NCBI RefSeq assembly: GCF_027111295.1 | Contig: NZ_CP114287.1 | Location: forward strand, 1,922,001-1,986,000 | Source of the DNA: Flavobacterium gelatinilyticum | Lineage (GTDB): Bacteria > Bacteroidota > Bacteroidia > Flavobacteriales > Flavobacteriaceae | Direction: 5' to 3' | DNA length: 64,000 nucleotides | Shown: in pieces, positions 60,484 to 64,000 of the stretch | How positions within the stretch are numbered: the stretch's first letter is position 1 | Layout of the letters: the number at the start of each line of letters is the position of its first letter | Made by a program: the position numbers and the translations under genes | Notes under the pieces: model-generated | Databases searched by the model: none | The model's input: the letters and a program-made list of their open reading frames with translations, nothing else | Told to the model about the DNA's origin: nothing

Positions 60484-61398
60484 TTAGAAAAACCTAGGTG
60501 TAACTAAACGTGATTTTGATTTGTTAACCAATTCGAATCGTAAGAAAAACTCATGAGAACCTGAATTATATGCTCTTAAGCCAGACACATCATGATCGTA
60601 TCCATAACCAAGCTGGATTCCGTCAGTGATTTGAAAACCTGCAAGGGCACTTGCACTTGCTCCCCAGCGGTAAGCTGCACCCAGAGTAAATTTGTCATTG
60701 ATTAAAAAATTACCTGAAACGTCTACTGCTAGAGGTGCGCCCTGTACTGCTTTTACCAAAAAGGCTGGTTTAAACTTTAAATAAGGGTTAAGATCGAACA
60801 CATAACCTCCCAACAGATAAAAATGTGTTTGCGTTGAATACGTTGTATTTTTTACTTCTTTGTAATATTCTGTTTTTAATAATTTTGGTGCAGATACCCC
60901 TAAATACCAGTTATGAGAATGAACATAAAAACCAACCCCTACATTTGGCGAGAACTGCGTTACGACACCACTCATCAAAGGATCATCCATATCTCTTCTG
61001 GTTAATTTGTCGTTGTCTACCGTAAAATTGTCAAACCCGCCGCTTACACCAAACGAATATTTAACATCTGTGCTTCCTAAGATCGTGTATGACAGATTAA
61101 GTGTTGCTCCGGTATTTTTTGTTGGACCAATTTGATCGTTTGCAATATTTAAACCAATACCAAACCTTTCTCCTATAGGGCTGTGAGCCGAAAAGTTCAT
61201 TGTTTTGGGTGCTCCTTCAAGACCAACCCATTGTGTTCTATACAATCCTAATACACTCAATACTTCTCGTGATCCCGTATAACCAGGGTTAAAGGACATT
61301 GTATTGTACATGTATTGGGAGTACTGTGATTCTTGCTGCGCTGAGGCGCTGAAGACCCCGGCAAACAATATTAGTATTATGTGGTATATATTTTTCAT
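60484..61398 (-). CDS. Type IX secretion membrane protein PorP/SprF family
   Basis: 304 residues. Signal peptide (YHIILILFAGVFSASAQ) followed by QESQYSQYMYNTMSFNPGYTGSRE, the hallmark of PorP/SprF proteins, then repeated outer-membrane beta-strand segments (YSFGVSGGFDNF, NDKFTLGAAYRWGASASA, IQLGYGYDHDVSGL). These outer-membrane barrels assist secretion and anchoring of T9SS substrates, especially ones with type B C-terminal domains. The type B domain protein encoded immediately upstream is its likely client. Confidence 0.93.
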   Translation of the reverse strand: MKNIYHIILILFAGVFSASAQQESQYSQYMYNTMSFNPGYTGSREVLSVLGLYRTQWVGLEGAPKTMNFSAHSPIGERFGIGLNIANDQIGPTKNTGATLNLSYTILGSTDVKYSFGVSGGFDNFTVDNDKLTRRDMDDPLMSGVVTQFSPNVGVGFYVHSHNWYLGVSAPKLLKTEYYKEVKNTTYSTQTHFYLLGGYVFDLNPYLKFKPAFLVKAVQGAPLAVDVSGNFLINDKFTLGAAYRWGASASALAGFQITDGIQLGYGYDHDVSGLRAYNSGSHEFFLRFELVNKSKSRLVTPRFF

Positions 61399-61431
61399 TA
61401 TTCACTAAATTTTAATTTTCCTTTTTTGGAA

Positions 61432-62739
61432 TTATTGATTGTTGATATATAAGTATCCTGATTTTTCTTTTGATTTTTTACCGTCTGAATATTTCAGGAT
61501 ATAGAAGTAAGTTCCTGTTGGCAGCTTCTCTCCTCTGTTTACCGTTGCACGGCCATCAGAATATCCTTCAAACATTCTGTCGTTTTCATTATAACCGTTA
61601 GCTTCATATACTTTTACCCCCCATCTGTTATAGATTTCAACAGTATTATTCGGGTATTTATTAATTCCTTCAATCAAGAATTTATCGTTTTTACCGTCGC
61701 CATTAGGAGATACTGCATTGTACACTACCAGATCATCTATTTCAGCCTCTTCGTCTTTAACCAGTGCGATGGTAAACAAACCATATCCTCCAACCTGGGC
61801 GGTAATTATTTTAGAGTAGGCTTCGCCTCCTCCTGTTTCTCCAAGCTGTCCTTTTTCATTAACCCATTCATTAGCGACATCGTCCCAGCGTACGATAGCC
61901 ACTTTTACGCCTTTGGTTTCTGTAAAAAATTGTGAAGGTGTAGTATCGCTGTCAAGAGTAAGACTTAAAACAATTTTTTCTGCCCCCTTATCTTGTTTTA
62001 CCTCCCAGTATTCCGCGTTATTAATTTCCAGGATTGTTTTTTTATCTCTAGATTCATGGCTATGAAGCTCTGCTGAATTTTTAAGGAAATATTGTGTTGT
62101 ATAAATATTATTATCTGAAGTTGCAGCATGAATTGACGGTCTGTAGAATGTCCCTGAACCTACTGGGAATTTGAATTCTTTTTTTCCTGTTTTCTGAACT
62201 TTTCCGTCAACAAAAGATTGGTCTCCTGTTTTATCATGTATTGCATTGTCTTTAAAAATTACCAAGGCACCCGGTAATTCCACACCATCAACAATACCTT
62301 TTGTAAATTCAGCTTTATTATTAACTGAGATTTCTGTTCCTAAATAAAAAGGGGTAATATCAGATGTGTTGTTAAATTCCAGATTCTGAAAATCAGATCG
62401 TTTTTTACCTTCTATATATTGATCTGCTTTACCTATAAAAAATGTTTTACCGGCAGCACTTTCTGTAAAATCTACAGTACCATCGTTGTTCCAGTTTTTA
62501 AAGATATAAACCTGACCATCATTGGTAAATGTTGCTGAATCCTGATTTTTATAATCTTCATGAACAGACAAAATAGTACCGTCTTTTACTGTAACGTTTC
62601 CTTTATTAGAAAACTGGGCATTCCCCTGCTGAGAAGCTAAAAGTCCCGCAAGAAGACAAAAACCACAAACCGATCCACTTTTAAAAAAACCTTCTGTTTT
62701 TTTTTGTTTATTCACTTTATGTAAAGTATTATTTTTCAT
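61432..62739 (-). CDS. T9SS type B (CHU_C) C-terminal domain protein
   Basis: 435 residues. The signal region FGFCLLAGLLASQQGNAQ-like stretch (about 22-42) follows a basic N-terminus. Residues about 45-330 form beta-rich repeats with unknown ligands (NKGNVTVKDGTILSVHEDYK, FTNDGQVYIFKNWNNDGTVD). The C-terminal about 95 residues are the gliding motility-associated/CHU_C type B sorting domain: VSPNGDGKNDKFLIEGI, VEIYNRWGVKVYEANGY and LPTGTYFYILKY. It is exported through T9SS and probably works on the cell surface. The operon continues into PorP/SprF 33 bp later and then the OmpA-type gene. Confidence 0.9.
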   Translation of the reverse strand: MKNNTLHKVNKQKKTEGFFKSGSVCGFCLLAGLLASQQGNAQFSNKGNVTVKDGTILSVHEDYKNQDSATFTNDGQVYIFKNWNNDGTVDFTESAAGKTFFIGKADQYIEGKKRSDFQNLEFNNTSDITPFYLGTEISVNNKAEFTKGIVDGVELPGALVIFKDNAIHDKTGDQSFVDGKVQKTGKKEFKFPVGSGTFYRPSIHAATSDNNIYTTQYFLKNSAELHSHESRDKKTILEINNAEYWEVKQDKGAEKIVLSLTLDSDTTPSQFFTETKGVKVAIVRWDDVANEWVNEKGQLGETGGGEAYSKIITAQVGGYGLFTIALVKDEEAEIDDLVVYNAVSPNGDGKNDKFLIEGINKYPNNTVEIYNRWGVKVYEANGYNENDRMFEGYSDGRATVNRGEKLPTGTYFYILKYSDGKKSKEKSGYLYINNQ

Positions 62740-63006
62740 CTCGATATAATTTTTTTGGTATAAATCACATTGTTATTTTATGATGTAAAATTACTTCGCG
62801 CCCAAAACCCAAATAACCTGTCAAAGTCATTTGAATATTAGAATAGGATTAATTAACAGCTGCCCTGTTTACACTATGTAATTGATTTTAAATACTTTAA
62901 AAACTAAACAGCTTTTAAATTAATTTTACGCTGCAAAATTCTTCCATAAGCAAATCTTAAATAGCCTATAGAAGTTTTTAGAATTACAGATTAAGACAGA
63001 TTAATT

Positions 63007-63072
63007 GTGGGAATGTGAGATGTGAGATGTGGGAATGTGAGATATAGGAATGTGAGATGTGGGATGTAAGAA
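63007..63072. repeat. Short degenerate tandem repeat
   Basis: Four or five imperfect copies of a GGGAATGTGAGATGT unit of 14-22 nt. Unit length varies, so it is neither a CRISPR array nor a coding repeat. Slippage could change copy number. Confidence 0.7.
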
Positions 63073-63120
63073 AACAGATGCGGCAGTATACCTATTGATC
63101 GTATCGATAACAGCATAAAA

Positions 63121-63148
63121 AAATGAGGAAGTGTGAACTTCCTCATTT
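63121..63148 (-). terminator. Hairpin with A run on its left
   Basis: AAATGAGGAAGT and ACTTCCTCATTT pair perfectly around GTGA; the A run to the left gives a U tract on the minus strand. Confidence 0.65.
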
Positions 63149-63384
63149 AGAAAACAATTACCAAAAAGATTATTTTACTCCCCTAGAAGTAATGAAAAAT
63201 AATTATACAAATATCTTTAGTCTTTAAACCTATAATTACCCTAATACGATTAATAAATATAATATTAAGGTATAAGCTTGTATTTTTTTGTCATCTAAAT
63301 AAAAATATCAAGTATTGGGAATTGAGTACAAAAATTAATAATCTAAAATCTGACACTCAATACTAAAACTCTTTAATACTTAAA

Positions 63385-63425
63385 TAAAAAACATCAAGAC
63401 AAACCGCTCTGGTTCATCTTGATGT
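63385..63425 (-). terminator. Terminator-like hairpin
   Basis: ACATCAAGA (63391-63399) and TCTTGATGT (63417-63425) pair perfectly. The stem can extend by AAACC/GGTT, and an A run precedes it. Confidence 0.65.
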
Positions 63426-63470
63426 TATAAATAGACAGTAAATACCAATACATCTACTCTTATAATTTTG

Positions 63471-63504
63471 AAGACTGCACACCTTGTATCAGGTGTGCAG
63501 TTTT
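63471..63504 (-). terminator. Terminator of the right-edge surface-protein gene
   Basis: ACTGCACACCT and AGGTGTGCAGT pair perfectly around TGTATC, extended by AAG/TTT. It starts 20 nt after the minus-strand stop at 63525. Confidence 0.78.
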
Positions 63505-63524
63505 CTTCAAAAACACTTTAAAAA

Positions 63525-64000
63525 TTATTTCATATAATCGATAGTAACACTATCTTCTGCCATAAATGTATATGAACCATTGTTTTCCGGGTGATAGGTC
63601 GCTGTAGTGCCACTTATAGTAAGTGCATTATTTTTAATTCTAACACCGTTTATATACAACTTCACTTTAGATATAGAAGATGGTGTACCCGTTAATGTAA
63701 AATCAATCTGATCTTTCGTTGCTAAAAACTCATCTACTACTTGCTGTTGAGCTGAAATCGCACTAAGATCAATCTGGTTAGATACAGATTTCTCATCTTT
63801 GTAAGTCAATTTCTTAGTTGCAGCATCAAATGTTAAACTAGTTAATGTTTCATCGTTTTTAACGATGTTCTTAATTATCTCCTTAACCTCTGTATTGTTT
63901 ACAATATCTGAGAAGTTGCTTGTAACATCTCCGACAACATTGATCGTAACTGCAGCACCTTTCTCGTTTGTATACGTGTAAGTACCGTTATTGTTATTAC
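63525..64000 (-). CDS. Repeat-built surface protein, 3' end only
   Basis: The minus-strand frame is open from the stop at 63525 to the window edge, about 158 residues, and lacks a credible start. Reading from the edge it gives NNNGTYTYTNEKGAAVTINV, GDVTSNFSDIVNNTEVKEII and TLTSLTFDAATKKLTYKDE, and ends NNGSYTFMAEDSVTIDYMK. NNGxYTxxxExxxxVTI occurs at both ends of the visible part, so it is probably built from repeated Ig-like or adhesin-type modules, as seen in large Flavobacterium cell-surface proteins. No T9SS C-terminal domain is at this end. Confidence 0.65.
   Translation of the reverse strand, partial: NNNNGTYTYTNEKGAAVTINVVGDVTSNFSDIVNNTEVKEIIKNIVKNDETLTSLTFDAATKKLTYKDEKSVSNQIDLSAISAQQQVVDEFLATKDQIDFTLTGTPSSISKVKLYINGVRIKNNALTISGTTATYHPENNGSYTFMAEDSVTIDYMK

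Larger units (their letters stand above)
62740..63524. other. Gene-free region with tandem repeats and terminators
   Basis: 785 bp. A degenerate minisatellite of GTGAGATGTGGGAAT units lies at 63007-63072. Hairpins are at 63121-63148, 63385-63425 and 63471-63504. The promoter of the type B CTD operon should lie near 62745-62850 but I could not name one. No ORF is supported. Confidence 0.55.

Noticed and set aside
63007..63072. CRISPR array
   Set aside because: Units are irregular in length, short and without spacers; no cas gene is in the window.
63525..63809. 94-residue protein starting at 63809
   Set aside because: The start is an internal TTG; the frame stays open to the window edge and the sequence upstream is clearly the same protein.

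Overview
The window reads as a chromosomal segment of a Flavobacterium or a close relative (Bacteroidota, Flavobacteriaceae). It is AT-rich. Recognisable promoters follow the Bacteroidota TTG / TAnnTTTG pattern instead of the sigma-70 consensus. It encodes type IX secretion parts (a PorP/SprF protein, an OmpA-like TPR protein and a CHU_C/type B C-terminal domain). Two intergenic elements look like the flavobacterial Flavo-1 RNA motif. About 60 genes are present, mostly housekeeping. I saw no prophage, insertion sequence, CRISPR array or complete defence system.

Layout. 1-2.6 kb: 3' end of a truncated gene, then an ArsR-type regulator overlapping two tandem SRPBCC genes, with a palindromic operator over the promoter. 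2.6-4.6 kb: an ABC-F ATPase behind a leader with a short uORF and two inverted repeats. 4.6-16.7 kb: ComM/YifB ATPase, a Gfo/Idh/MocA oxidoreductase, Amt ammonium channel, DsbD, TilS, PabB, a DoxX-like protein, lipocalin and dihydrolipoamide dehydrogenase. 16.9-19.0 kb: a low-GC patch of small exported proteins, one apparently broken by a stop codon. 19.0-31.6 kb: an Lrp regulator divergent from a Cys/Met-metabolism PLP enzyme, a DUF695-like protein, an amino acid permease, a DPP4-type peptidase, a Tat-exported oxidoreductase and a large FAD/Fe-S oxidase. 32-38 kb: MscS, an accessory stretch with immunity-like orphans, and a LemA-DUF3137 pair.

38.1-46 kb looks like a peptidoglycan-recycling operon: AnmK kinase, a GHL10-type glycoside hydrolase, an AmpG-like permease, a TPR protein, a lipoprotein, a GNAT acetyltransferase and a NagZ-like GH3 enzyme. 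46.1-48.5 kb is a thiol-redox cluster (2-Cys peroxiredoxin, thioredoxin-like protein, DUF6952-like protein, Tpx). Tpx begins a tightly packed seven-gene run: tpx, diacylglycerol kinase, ftsK, lolA, lptF/G, a RibB with a degenerate GTP cyclohydrolase II domain, and an acyl-CoA thioesterase. A tRNA-Ser(UGA) follows, then about 1 kb without a convincing gene, then two tandem AraC regulators. The right end, on the minus strand, holds the OmpA - PorP/SprF - type B CTD operon and the 3' end of a repeat-built surface protein that leaves the window.

The most unusual content lies between the genes. Many intergenic regions hold inverted repeats built from a small set of recurring words (TTTCACGCAGATTT, CAGGTTTCAAGTTT, AACACATAGAAACATAG, TTGTCATTTCGAGG, AATTCGTGAATT, TCTAAGAAGTCTAAG). 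They often sit between convergent genes, where they may work as terminators or be mobile miniature elements. The best regulatory leads are the ABC-F leader, the ArsR operator, the 31-bp-spaced direct repeats before the peroxiredoxin, and the hairpin against the DUF6952-like start codon. I did not find a clear, wholly new multi-gene system. All functions are read from motifs and context without database searches.
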